Assembly (NCBI GenBank): GCA_004124295.1
Contig: SCKI01000001.1
Location: 124,001 to 188,000, forward strand
DNA length: 64,000 nucleotides
Direction: 5' to 3'
Origin: Fidelibacterota bacterium
Lineage (GTDB): Bacteria; Fidelibacterota; Marinisomatia; SCGC-AAA003-L08; TS1B11
The notes beneath the pieces were generated by a model, which made no database searches, was not told where the DNA came from, and worked only from the letters and a program-made list of their open reading frames with translations. Position 1 is the first letter of the stretch, and each line of letters starts with the position of its first letter. Position numbers and translations under genes: made by a program. Positions 52,973 through 61,890 of the stretch are shown piece by piece.

Positions 52973-54729
52973 GGCAGGCCGGCCTTTTCGATCCAGGCAG
53001 TCACCTGCGCCTCCAGGAGATTGAGCGGTAGCGCGCCCTGGCCCAGGACCACATCGTGGAACTGGCGGATGTCGAACTTGTCACCGAGCTCCTCGCTGGC
53101 CCGGGCGCGGAGCTCCTTGATCTTCAGCTCGCCGATTTTGTAGGCCAGGGCCTGTCCCGGCCAAACGATGTAGCGGTCGACCTCGGAGATGATGTTGTGC
53201 TCGGTCAGCCCGGTGTTGGCCTTGAAAAAGTCGATGGCCTGCTGCCGGGTCCATTTCTTTTGGTGCATGCCGGTGTCGACCACCAGACGCACGGCCCGCC
53301 ACATTTCATAGCTGAGCTGGCCGAACTTGCTGTAGGGGTCCGTGTAGAATCCCATTTCCGTTCCCAGGCTTTCGGAGTAAAGGCCCCAGCCCTCCACGAA
53401 GGCGGTAATGCCGCCAAACTTGCGGAACTTGGGCATATGCTCCATTTCCTGGGCCAATGCGATCTGCAGGTGGTGCCCCGGTACTGCCTCATGGATGGAT
53501 AGGGCCTCCATTTCGTAGGTGGGGCGCTGGCTCAAGTTGTAGGTGTTGGCGAAAAAGGTCCCGGGCCGGGAGCCGTCGGCAGAGGGTCGGCGGTAATAGG
53601 CCGTGGTGGAGGCCGGCGCCTCGTAATCGGGAATCTCCTCCACGCCGTAGGGGGCCCGGGGCAGTTTGCCGAAAAGCTTGGGGAGCTGGGCGTCGAGACG
53701 CTTGCAGATATCCCGGTAGGCCATGAGCAACGCTTCCGGCGAATCGTGGTAAAACTGCTCGTCGGTTCGCAGGAAGTGGGTGAAGGCGTCAAAGTCACTG
53801 CCGAAGCCTGTCGCCTTGACGATCTTCATCATCTGCGCCTTGATGCGGGCCACTTCCTCGAGACCGATCTGATGGATCTGATCCGGGGTCATGTCAGTCG
53901 TGGTCATCAGCTTGACCCGGTAGGCATAGTAGGCCTGGCCATCAGGCAACGCCCAGGCGCCGACATCTTCCCGGCCGGCCGGGATATATTGGTCGGTGAC
54001 GAAGCCCAGCAGCCCCTCATAGGCCGGGAGAATCTGCTCCGCAATAATGGAGCGCCCTGCCCGGGTCAGCCGGTCCTGGTGCTCGCCGGTGACTTGATCC
54101 GGATAGTCGAGGAACGGTTTGAAGAAGGGGCTGTCGGTGGCATCCTGCACCAGTTGGGCCTTGATCTGGTCCGGCACACTGCGCAAGGGCACCTTGGGCA
54201 CCACCCAACCGGTCTCCAGCCCCTGCTGCATGAGGGTAATGGTCTGGCCGATAAGACCGGGGATCGCCGCCAACCGGTCCAGGTAGTCCTCGTAGTCCTT
54301 CAGAGTCCGGAAAGGGGTGACCATCTGCAGCGACGGCAGATTGATCTGGATGCCGCCCATCTGGTTCAGCGGCATGAGATGGGTCGGGAATGCCTGGCCG
54401 GCCACGTCGTTCTCCGTGTCTTGGCGGAAAAGGTCGTAGTTGACCTGGTCAGCCGGCGAGAGACGGCCGCGGTCCACCTTGTCGAGCCGCTCCAGCAGGG
54501 CCCGGGCGTAGGCCTCGCGGACCCCAATGGCTTCCAAACTCTGGTCGGAGAGGCGGTCGTTGTAGCGGGGGTCGCCGAGAAAGGTGCCGTAGGTGGGAAA
54601 GTTTTCCAGGGTCCACTCCCAGTCGTCGTCGAAAATGGCGTGGAGGTCGCTGCCGGCCCGGTCGGTCCCTCCGCAGGCGGCCAGGACTAAAGCCAGCGTT
54701 GGCCAGAGCAGGCGCAGTCTGTACGGCAT
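52969..54729 (-). CDS. DUF885 family metallo-hydrolase lipoprotein
   Basis: 586 residues from ATG (MPYRLRLLW), lipobox ALVLAAC. The family core has SIHEAVPGHHLQ (HExxxGHH, a gluzincin-like site) and FVEGWGLYSESLG (Glu ligand). Related proteins are likely peptidases. It starts 15 nt after bolA and overlaps the M14 gene. Confidence 0.85.
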   Translation of the reverse strand: MPYRLRLLWPTLALVLAACGGTDRAGSDLHAIFDDDWEWTLENFPTYGTFLGDPRYNDRLSDQSLEAIGVREAYARALLERLDKVDRGRLSPADQVNYDLFRQDTENDVAGQAFPTHLMPLNQMGGIQINLPSLQMVTPFRTLKDYEDYLDRLAAIPGLIGQTITLMQQGLETGWVVPKVPLRSVPDQIKAQLVQDATDSPFFKPFLDYPDQVTGEHQDRLTRAGRSIIAEQILPAYEGLLGFVTDQYIPAGREDVGAWALPDGQAYYAYRVKLMTTTDMTPDQIHQIGLEEVARIKAQMMKIVKATGFGSDFDAFTHFLRTDEQFYHDSPEALLMAYRDICKRLDAQLPKLFGKLPRAPYGVEEIPDYEAPASTTAYYRRPSADGSRPGTFFANTYNLSQRPTYEMEALSIHEAVPGHHLQIALAQEMEHMPKFRKFGGITAFVEGWGLYSESLGTEMGFYTDPYSKFGQLSYEMWRAVRLVVDTGMHQKKWTRQQAIDFFKANTGLTEHNIISEVDRYIVWPGQALAYKIGELKIKELRARASEELGDKFDIRQFHDVVLGQGALPLNLLEAQVTAWIEKAGLP

Positions 54730-54743
54730 AGTGGTTTTTCCAG

Positions 54744-55037
54744 TCAGTTTGAGCGTGCCGACCACTCGGACGGCGCATGGGTTTCCATGGAAAGAGCATG
54801 AATTTCCTGCTTCAGCAGGTCGTCGACGGCGCCGTAAACCAGCCGGTGGCGCTCCACCAGCGAGAGGCCGTCGAACCGGGACGACACAATGGTGACAGTA
54901 AGATGGGCGCCGCCGTGGGCCCGGTTGCCCTGGTGCCCCGCGTGGGAATGGGAGTCATCGACGATTTCCAGGTGTTCGGGCTCAAGGGCCTCCTGAAGGC
55001 GGCTGCGGACAAGATCAGGGGTGGTGGTCATGGTCAT
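54744..55037 (-). CDS. bolA: BolA family protein
   Basis: 97 residues: HSHAGHQGNRAHGGAHLTVT, LVERHRLVYGAVDDLL and IHALSMETHAPSEW. Usually works with monothiol glutaredoxins in iron-sulfur handling; the glutaredoxin in this window is dithiol. Upstream of DUF885 in the same direction, downstream of tRNA-Thr. Confidence 0.93.
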   Translation of the reverse strand: MTMTTTPDLVRSRLQEALEPEHLEIVDDSHSHAGHQGNRAHGGAHLTVTIVSSRFDGLSLVERHRLVYGAVDDLLKQEIHALSMETHAPSEWSARSN

Positions 55038-55051
55038 CCTCTGCTAATTTG

Positions 55052-55124
55052 AGCCACCCGGCGGAGTCGAACCGCCGACCTGCTGTTTACGAAACAGCTG
55101 CTCTACCAACTGAGCTAGGGTGGC
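55052..55124 (-). tRNA. tRNA-Thr (anticodon CGT)
   Basis: Acceptor GCCACCC/GGGTGGC, D arm GCTC/GAGC, anticodon stem GCTGT/ACAGC with loop TTCGTAA (anticodon CGT), T arm GGCGG-TTCGACT-CCGCC. CCA not encoded. Confidence 0.95.
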
Positions 55125-55343
55125 GAGGCGGGACGGAAATTAAGGCGGGAGGGGCCGCTTGTGAAGGGCGTTATGGGAGTGGGAGGTGCGGAGACCTAAC
55201 CATGAACTGGATCATGCCCAACTGTCCGGAAGACGGGATACAACACCGGCAATCCGGAAGTTGTCACAGGTCACAGTAGGCGCGTGGCAATGGGCTTAGA
55301 TTCCTCTCACGAAAAGATGTAAGAGCAATTTCCGTAACCATGT

Positions 55344-56033
55344 ATGGAGAAAATGATGCCCAGAACAATGACATTAATGTTACTCGCCGCCACCCTGGGT
55401 CTGGCCGGCTGTTCATCCCCGACCGAAAGCGAAAATGTGGCCTCCGCCACGCTGAGCTTCGTGGTGGGGGATAAATCCGCCCTGACCAAAGCCGTGGCCA
55501 GCCACGTGACGGTGAGTTCGGCGAAGGTGATGCTGAAAACCATCCAGTTCCACAGCACCAGCGATACCGACTCCCTCGATTTCAATTCAGCGGCTCTAGT
55601 GGTGGACCTGGACCTGGCCGGTGGCATAACGACGGTGGGACCTATCGACATCCCCGTCGGGTCGTACGACAAGGTCTCCTTCCGCCTGCACAAGCCTGAT
55701 ACGGGTGAGGACAATCTTGATCCCGATTTTTATGAGGTCGGCGGCAGCGACCGCTACTCCGTGGTGGTGGCCGGCATCCACGCCGATACAGCGTTTACGT
55801 ACAAATCCCGGCGCGGCGAGAAACAACGGCTGGAATTTGATCCGCCCCTGGTTGTCACCGATACGACCACCTTGGTGAATGTGACCTTGTCGGTGGATGT
55901 GTACAGCTGGTTTGTCAATTTCGAAACCGGCGCCGACCTGAATCCCTCCGATCCCAATGATGAGAGCGACATAGACGACGCCATCAGGGAATCGTTCCGT
56001 GGCTTTGAGGACAACGACAAGAGCGGCAACTGA
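55344..56033 (+). CDS. DUF4382-like lipoprotein
   Basis: 229 residues. Lipobox LGLAGC (MTLMLLAATLGLAGC), then ASHVTVSSAKVMLKTIQFHS and LVVDLDLAGGITTVGPIDIP, VGSYDKVSFRLHKP, the DUF4382 strand order, then a variable tail ending in Asp/Asn. Exported, unknown role. Confidence 0.55.
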   Translation: MEKMMPRTMTLMLLAATLGLAGCSSPTESENVASATLSFVVGDKSALTKAVASHVTVSSAKVMLKTIQFHSTSDTDSLDFNSAALVVDLDLAGGITTVGPIDIPVGSYDKVSFRLHKPDTGEDNLDPDFYEVGGSDRYSVVVAGIHADTAFTYKSRRGEKQRLEFDPPLVVTDTTTLVNVTLSVDVYSWFVNFETGADLNPSDPNDESDIDDAIRESFRGFEDNDKSGN

Positions 56034-56385
56034 TTCGGAGTAAGATTAACCTCCCCAATGATATTCCAATGCTCAGCGCAAACTATTCCTTAATGTCTTA
56101 TTAGTTACATAAATACATGATGTTATCGCATGTATTCCGCTATAAAAATGGGAACATCTACTTAAGTCACGCATGAAATTACCGATCTTTGAAATGAGAC
56201 GGAAATCAATTTAATTGTTGCTTGCTGGTGTTATTCTGGCGTACAATCGTGTGCTACAGTCAAAGGGAGCGTCCAAAGTCATTTCGATTCCGTCACACAT
56301 GGCAAGGCCAACTGGCCCAATTATTGCAATTCAATAACCCGCCCCGAGTGGATTTTTTGGCCTAACTGTATTATGGGAGCAGATC
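56034..56385. other. AT-rich intergenic region
   Basis: 352 nt, clearly lower in GC than the genes to its left. Contains no gene or RNA that I can support. It is the left part of a region that looks acquired. Confidence 0.5.
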
Positions 56386-56709
56386 ATGAGCAGACCCTAT
56401 CGCGCTTCGGTTTTCCGTAATTTTCTTTCTGGATTTGGGAGCTTGATAGATATTACTGGGGTGGGGGCGCCCGTACACCGAAATTTCGCCATAAAGTACG
56501 ATGGTGATGAACTGATCGTCATCTACCGCGATTTTGTGGCTGAGGCATGGAGCGACGTAGGCGATCATTTGAGAATCGCCATGAGAGATTATGAATCGGA
56601 ACTGGATTCGGGCCGTGTGACGAAAGGCAATAGTGGAACCGCAGCAGAACAGGGCGAACTATTCAGTGTGGATTTTGCAACTGCCGACCTTGTGACCACT
56701 AATCACTGA
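56386..56709 (+). CDS. Hypothetical protein
   Basis: 107 residues, no signal peptide: VHRNFAIKYDGDELIVIYRD, then VAEAWSDVGDHLRIAMRDYE. Probably cytosolic. Family not recognised; likely foreign. Confidence 0.5.
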   Translation: MSRPYRASVFRNFLSGFGSLIDITGVGAPVHRNFAIKYDGDELIVIYRDFVAEAWSDVGDHLRIAMRDYESELDSGRVTKGNSGTAAEQGELFSVDFATADLVTTNH

Positions 56710-56797
56710 TCCATCCCAAGATAATCCTTCACCCCAACCGCCCGAGATTCAAGAGGCTCGAGAGGGGGAGCTACCTGGCAGACCAGCAGGATTAAAA

Positions 56798-57154
56798 TTG
56801 CGTGGAGTAGGAGTATCAGTCAGCACTAGTGGGCCACTGCCTAGTGCGGAAGATTTCTCTGGATATGAAAAAGCTGTGCCTGGTGCGGGTGATAGGATTT
56901 TGGCGATGGCTGAAAAGAGCCTCGGCGCAGGTAATGGTCTCGCCCGCTATGATCAGAAAACGGATCGCATAACGGCATTAGTCGGCCAAATCGGGACTTT
57001 TCTGCTAGGCTTGGGTGTCCTATTCCTAGCTTACCGGGCCTTTTCGTCGAATCAGGCAACCCAGGGAACCTTTATCGTGATTGGCCTGGTAGTTTCCTTG
57101 GTCCTGGCGTTTATTAAGGGCCAGGCGAGGGGACCGGATAGATTCGGCGATTAA
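56798..57154 (+). CDS. DUF2335-like membrane protein
   Basis: 118 residues from a TTG: GPLPSAEDFSGYEKAVPGAG, then ILAMAEKSLGAGNGLARYD, and two membrane helices (GQIGTFLLGLGVLFLAYRAF; GTFIVIGLVVSLVLAF), the DUF2335 plan. The same frame stays open upstream to 56696 with coding-like sequence but no standard start, so the true start may be elsewhere. Confidence 0.55.
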   Translation: MRGVGVSVSTSGPLPSAEDFSGYEKAVPGAGDRILAMAEKSLGAGNGLARYDQKTDRITALVGQIGTFLLGLGVLFLAYRAFSSNQATQGTFIVIGLVVSLVLAFIKGQARGPDRFGD

Positions 57155-57189
57155 TCCGCTAGATGCGCGAACGCACCCGCGCCTCAGAA

Positions 57190-57330
57190 TCAACCCCCCA
57201 GCACTCTCTCCAAACATCCCTTCGGGAATCTTAGGTAAATTTCCGTTGTGCGAACTTCTGCATGCCCCAACAGCTCCTTGACTAGGTAGATATCGTCGGT
57301 TTCAAGGAGCTTCCTGCACGCGTGTTCAAG
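57190..57330 (-). pseudogene. Tyrosine recombinase (integrase) C-terminal remnant
   Basis: Reads HACRKLLETDDIYLVKELLG and HAEVRTTEIYLRFPKG to a stop: the conserved LLGHA box and active Tyr (EIYL) of phage/XerCD-like recombinases. A stop lies just upstream in the same frame, so only about 46 codons remain. Confidence 0.75.
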
Positions 57331-57432
57331 CTAATTGAGTATGTGCCAGTCGCGCCACCTGCCGCCCCCCCAATCCCCCCATCTGCCCAATCTGCGACTG
57401 TTCCTTTGCTCGCCCCGTCGTAGCTTCGCCCC

Positions 57433-57957
57433 ATGCTGAACCTCTACCGACGCCTGCGTGCCCACTGGGCCACCTCCCTGCTGTTGGATGGCGCCCTTAT
57501 CGCCGTGGTCTTTCTCGGTGTCTCCGCCTGGCAGACCCGCAACCTGCTGCCCTCACGGAGCGCCACTGCCGCCCCGGCGATCGCCCTCACCGCCCTGGAC
57601 GGCCGGACCTACACCCTGGAGCAGGTCCGGGGCCGGAAGGTGCTGCTCTACTTTTTCGCCCCCTGGTGTAAGGTCTGCAACCTGAGCGCCCACGCCCTGC
57701 GAAACCTCTACGATCCCGAGGACGGCGCGACGGCCATCTACCTCGTGGCTATCTCGTACGGCTCCGTGGAAGCGGTGCGTGAGTACGCCCAGCGGCACCG
57801 CCTCGACATGCCCATCCTCCTTGATGACGGCTCCGCTGCCCGGGCCTATCGCATCGGCGCCACCCCCACCTACTACGTGCTGGACGAGGCCGGAAATGTG
57901 GCCCGCAAATCGGTGGGCTACAGCACCGAACTCGGGATGCGCTGGCGCACCCTGTAG
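57433..57957 (+). CDS. Membrane-anchored TlpA-like thioredoxin
   Basis: 174 residues: N-terminal membrane anchor, then FFAPWCKVCNLS (CxxC), LVAISYGSVEAVREYA, and the cis-Pro loop GATPTYYVLDEAG. Periplasmic disulfide or redox role. Confidence 0.85.
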   Translation: MLNLYRRLRAHWATSLLLDGALIAVVFLGVSAWQTRNLLPSRSATAAPAIALTALDGRTYTLEQVRGRKVLLYFFAPWCKVCNLSAHALRNLYDPEDGATAIYLVAISYGSVEAVREYAQRHRLDMPILLDDGSAARAYRIGATPTYYVLDEAGNVARKSVGYSTELGMRWRTL

Positions 57958-58035
57958 CTTAAATTCAGCCGCGATCACGATACCCGGAGGAGACAACTCC
58001 GGCGAACAGAAACCATCCGTTAAGGAATTGATGCC

Positions 58036-58743
58036 ATGTCTGAAGATTTCGAGTCCTCCCCCAGCGACTTTCTCAACGCCCTGGATGCCGCTATCGAACG
58101 GCACGCCCTGCTGAAACATCCCTTCTACCAGATGTGGAACGAGGGCCGCCTCAGCCAGCCGATTTTGGCCGAGTATGCCAAGCAGTACTATGCCCATGTG
58201 GCCGCATTCCCGCGCTATGTGAGCGCCGTCCACACCCAGTGCGCTGACATCTCCCTGCGCCAGCAACTGCTGGAGAACCTCATCGAGGAAGAGCGGGGCG
58301 CCGATAACCATCCCGAGCTCTGGCTCCGCTTCGCCGAGGGGCTCGGCGTGTCCCGGGACGAGGTGCTGGAAGCCGACTATCTGGACAGCACCCGGGACTC
58401 GGTGGCCCGCTTCCATGAAATCGCCGGCCAAAGGGGCGCCCTGGAAGGGTTGGCGGCGCTGTACGCCTATGAATCCCAGGTGCCGGATGTGGCCCGGACC
58501 AAGCGGGAGGGGCTGAAAGCATTTTATGGTTTGGACGATCCCCGCAGCGTTGCCTTTTTCACCGTCCACGAGGCGGCGGATGTGTTGCACCGGGAGATGG
58601 AGCGCGACGCCCTGGCCGCCCACACACCCCTGGAACGGCAGCCGGACGTGCTGGCGGCTGCCGAGGATGCTGCCCAGGCGCTGTGGTCCTTTCTGGACGG
58701 GGTTTATGAGGCCTATTGCGCCGGCGGCATTGGCCAGGCTTGA
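58036..58743 (+). CDS. CADD family protein (TenA/PqqC-like; para-aminobenzoate synthase type)
   Basis: 235 residues, all-helical haem-oxygenase-like fold. LKHPFYQMWNEGRL, LIEEERGADNHPELW, ESQVPDVARTKREGL and FFTVHEAADVLHRE hold the diiron ligands. In Chlamydia CADD, a Tyr and a Lys are consumed to make para-aminobenzoate; Tyr31 and Lys156 here align with those residues (offset four). It may supply folate precursor. Followed by an overlapping lipoprotein gene. Confidence 0.85.
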   Translation: MSEDFESSPSDFLNALDAAIERHALLKHPFYQMWNEGRLSQPILAEYAKQYYAHVAAFPRYVSAVHTQCADISLRQQLLENLIEEERGADNHPELWLRFAEGLGVSRDEVLEADYLDSTRDSVARFHEIAGQRGALEGLAALYAYESQVPDVARTKREGLKAFYGLDDPRSVAFFTVHEAADVLHREMERDALAAHTPLERQPDVLAAAEDAAQALWSFLDGVYEAYCAGGIGQA

Positions 58744-59671
58744 TTATACGGCCCCGCTGAAGCGCCGGGGCTGGCTCCTGGCGGCCCTGCTGCTGGCCGT
58801 CACCTGTGCCCCGCCGCCAGCAGATTCGTCCGGGACGGCCCCAGCCGAAGTTCCGGCGCCCCCACCCGGTAGCGAGATTTTCCTGCTGTCTCTGACCCGT
58901 AGCGGCGATTCCCTTAGCGTTGGGCCGCCCCGCAATATCAGCAACCATCCCGGCTACGACAACCAGCCCTGGTTCTCGCCCGATGGGGCCAGCATCTACT
59001 TCAGCAGCAACCGGGGCGACGGGGAGACCGATATTTACCGCTACGCCCTGGCAGGCGGGACGGTCGATCAGGTAACCTCCACCTCCACGGCCGAATACTC
59101 CCCCACCCTGGCGGGTGGCGATCCCGATAGCCTGACGGTGGTGCGGGTCGAGGAGAACGGCGCCCAGCGATTATGGCGGGTCAACGGTCCCGAGACCCGG
59201 CCCCTCATCACAGGCATCGATTCGGTGGGTTATTACGCCTGGGCCGGCCCGGAGGCGGTAGTCATGTTCGTGGTAGGCCAACCGCATAGCCTGCAGCATG
59301 CCAACCTGCAGACCGGCGCCATCACCTGGCTGGCCGACAACATCGGCCGGACCTTGAAGTCGCTCCCCGATGGCTCGGCCGTGAGCTTCGTGGACAAGCG
59401 CGGCGAGGGCTGGTGGATCAAGACGGTGGACAACACCACGCTGGAGATTCGGCCTGTCGCCGAGACATTGCCCGAGCGGGAAGACTATGCCTGGCTGCCG
59501 GATGGCAGGATCATCCTCAGCGGCAGCAACGGTCTTTATCTGCATACCGGCGATGGCTGGCAGGAACTGGCCACATTCGACGATCCTGCCCTGCAGGGCA
59601 TCACCCGGCTGGCCATCAGTCCCGACGGCAACTGGCTGGCGCTGGTATCGGCGGAGCCTGCCGGACAATAA
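58730..59671 (+). CDS. TolB/PD40-type beta-propeller lipoprotein
   Basis: 313 residues from a TTG overlapping the CADD stop. Lipobox LLLAVTC; WD40-like beta-propeller repeats: NQPWFSPDGASIYFSSNRGD, then SPTLAGGDPDSLTVV, and RLAISPDGNWLALVS. Periplasmic. Confidence 0.7.
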   Translation: MARLDYTAPLKRRGWLLAALLLAVTCAPPPADSSGTAPAEVPAPPPGSEIFLLSLTRSGDSLSVGPPRNISNHPGYDNQPWFSPDGASIYFSSNRGDGETDIYRYALAGGTVDQVTSTSTAEYSPTLAGGDPDSLTVVRVEENGAQRLWRVNGPETRPLITGIDSVGYYAWAGPEAVVMFVVGQPHSLQHANLQTGAITWLADNIGRTLKSLPDGSAVSFVDKRGEGWWIKTVDNTTLEIRPVAETLPEREDYAWLPDGRIILSGSNGLYLHTGDGWQELATFDDPALQGITRLAISPDGNWLALVSAEPAGQ

Positions 59672-59728
59672 AAGGCCCCGGGAAGCCAGCAGGTCCCCTC
59701 ACTTTTGCGTATTGGAACCGCTGAAAAT

Positions 59729-60502
59729 ATGATAGCAGAACATACCGGATATTGCAGGCTATGTGGAGAGTCCAAAGTCCTCCGACGATCACATATTATC
59801 CCTGAGTTTCTTTATGCCAAACTATACGATGACTTACACCGGATGCTTGGTATATCAACTAAGCCCTCGGCAAAGATAGAACTCCCACAGAAAGGCCTAA
59901 GAGAGAGGCTACTCTGCGATAGTTGCGAGTCACTACTAAGCGGCTATGAAACATACGCTGTGGACGCGTTAAGTAACCCTACTGTTGAGGGCCTCTCGGG
60001 AGGACGGGGTCTTGTATCGTTGGAGGGGATTGATTATTCGAGGTATAAGATTTTCCAATTATCCGTGCTTTGGAGGGCAAGTATTAGCTCGTTAGATTTT
60101 TTTACAAAGGTTAATTTGGGAGAAAAGCACGAGAAGATGATTAGGGGTATGATATATTCGGGTACTGCTGGCCCTTTATGGCGTTATGGGTGCATGGTGT
60201 TTTTTCTTTCATCAGAGGAATCGGTAGTGGAACAAATTATTATGCAACCGGAGCATTTTAAATTTGGAAAACACCATATGTATCGTTTTGTTCTAGGTGG
60301 AATGGTATGGGTATATATTGTGTCGAGCCACCGAGCGACATCTCGACAGGGCATTTACAGTAAAATGATAACTGTCTCTGGCGAGCTATCAACTCTTAAA
60401 ATCCCTATAGAAGACTTGAAGTTTCTAACCGGCGCCTTCCAAGATTTCATAAATGCAGGTATCATAGAAAAGGCCAGTAAACTTATTCCTGAGACTGAAT
60501 AG
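59729..60502 (+). CDS. HNH-like zinc protein
   Basis: 257 residues: GYCRLCGESKVLRRSHIIPE (CxxC, then SHIIP as in HNH nucleases) and LLCDSCESLLSGYE (second CxxC), then a helical part without known match. Lower GC than neighbours. Might be a defence nuclease. ATG chosen; TTG eight codons upstream is possible. A GGCAGT/ACTGCC hairpin follows. Confidence 0.6.
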   Translation: MIAEHTGYCRLCGESKVLRRSHIIPEFLYAKLYDDLHRMLGISTKPSAKIELPQKGLRERLLCDSCESLLSGYETYAVDALSNPTVEGLSGGRGLVSLEGIDYSRYKIFQLSVLWRASISSLDFFTKVNLGEKHEKMIRGMIYSGTAGPLWRYGCMVFFLSSEESVVEQIIMQPEHFKFGKHHMYRFVLGGMVWVYIVSSHRATSRQGIYSKMITVSGELSTLKIPIEDLKFLTGAFQDFINAGIIEKASKLIPETE

Positions 60503-60588
60503 TTTTGTTCAGGGATGCAAAGGGGCAGTAATCAACTGCCGATGCCCCAACCTGCACCAGGCTACGCATTATCAACCAAGGAGTCATC

Positions 60589-61890
60589 ATGCAGCTCTAT
60601 AACCGCCGCCGCTTTCTGGGTACCCTGGGGCAGCCGATGGCCGCCTTGGCCATCGCCACCCTGCACCCCGAAGCGGTAAAGAATGCCCTCGCCGCCATCA
60701 AGGACCGGAAAGGGAAGCCCGAGGAAATTGCTGCCGACGAAAGGTTCTGGCGGCCGGTCCAGCAGGCTTATACCGTCGACCGCAGCCTGGTGAACCTGAA
60801 TAACGGCGGCGTGAGCCCCTCTCCCGCCATCGTGCAGAATGCCATGAAGCGGCACCTGGACTATTCCAACGAGGCGCCGGTGTACACCATGTGGCGCATC
60901 CTGGAGCCCCAGCGGGAAGGGGTCCGCAAGCGGATGGCCCGGGCCTTCAAGTGTGATCCTGAGGAAATTGCCCTGACCCGGAACGCCTCCGAAGGGCTGG
61001 AGATATGCCAGCTCGGCTTTGACCTGGTGGCCGGGGATGAAATCCTCACCACCACTCAGGACTACGGCCGGATGATCACCACATTCAAGCAGCGCGAGCG
61101 GCGCGAAGGGGTCGTGCTGAAACAGATCAAGATTCCGGTCCCGGCGGAAAACAACCGGGAGGTGGTGCGGCTGTTTGAGGCAGGCATCACCCCCCGGACC
61201 AAACTGATCCTGGCCTGCCACATGATCAACCTGACGGGGCAGATATTGCCGATCCGTGACATCGTCCGGATGGCCCGGCGCAAGGGGATTCCGGTCATCG
61301 TTGACGGAGCCCACGCCCTGGCCCACTTCGATTTCACCTTTGAGGACCTGGACTGCGACTATTACGCCACCTCTCTCCACAAATGGCTCTGCGCCCCCCA
61401 CGGCACGGGGCTGCTTTATGTCCGCAGGGAGAAAATCAAGGACCTGTGGCCCATGATGCCGGCCCCGGACACCATGGACGATGACATCCGCAAGTTCGAG
61501 GAGATCGGTACCCACCCGGCGGCCAACTACCTGGCCATCGCCGAGGCCCTTACATTCCATCAGGGCATTGGCGCCGCCAACAAGGCCGCCCGGCTGCGCT
61601 ATCTCCGGGACCGCTGGGCCAAACGGCTGCTGAAGACCCGCAGGGTGCGTATGCACACCAGTCTCAAGGCCGGGCTGGCCTGCGGTTTGGCCACCGTGCA
61701 GGTGGAAGGCATCGACACCGCTGAACTGGCCCAGCACCTCTGGAAGCAGTACCGCATCATCGTGACATCCATAGTACACCCTGAGTTCGAAGGTCTCCGG
61801 GTGACGCCCCACGTCTACACCACCCTGGAGGAAATCGACCGCTTTACCGAGGCGGTGGAGAAGGTGATCAAGGAGGGCCTGCCTTCATGA
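60589..61890 (+). CDS. Tat-exported PLP-dependent aminotransferase class V-like enzyme
   Basis: 433 residues. Twin-arginine signal (LYNRRRFLGTLGQP), then SLVNLNNGGVSPSPAIVQNA, VIVDGAHALAHFDF (PLP Asp), and TSLHKWLCAPHGTGLL with the PLP Lys. Close in plan to isopenicillin-N epimerase/selenocysteine lyase-like enzymes. Probably in the periplasm. Start of a two-gene unit with RidA. Confidence 0.85.
   Translation: MQLYNRRRFLGTLGQPMAALAIATLHPEAVKNALAAIKDRKGKPEEIAADERFWRPVQQAYTVDRSLVNLNNGGVSPSPAIVQNAMKRHLDYSNEAPVYTMWRILEPQREGVRKRMARAFKCDPEEIALTRNASEGLEICQLGFDLVAGDEILTTTQDYGRMITTFKQRERREGVVLKQIKIPVPAENNREVVRLFEAGITPRTKLILACHMINLTGQILPIRDIVRMARRKGIPVIVDGAHALAHFDFTFEDLDCDYYATSLHKWLCAPHGTGLLYVRREKIKDLWPMMPAPDTMDDDIRKFEEIGTHPAANYLAIAEALTFHQGIGAANKAARLRYLRDRWAKRLLKTRRVRMHTSLKAGLACGLATVQVEGIDTAELAQHLWKQYRIIVTSIVHPEFEGLRVTPHVYTTLEEIDRFTEAVEKVIKEGLPS

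Noticed and set aside
55052-57330. tRNA-Thr as integration site for the integrase-bearing region
   Set aside because: The region lies on the 5' side of the tRNA and no repeated tRNA end was seen.
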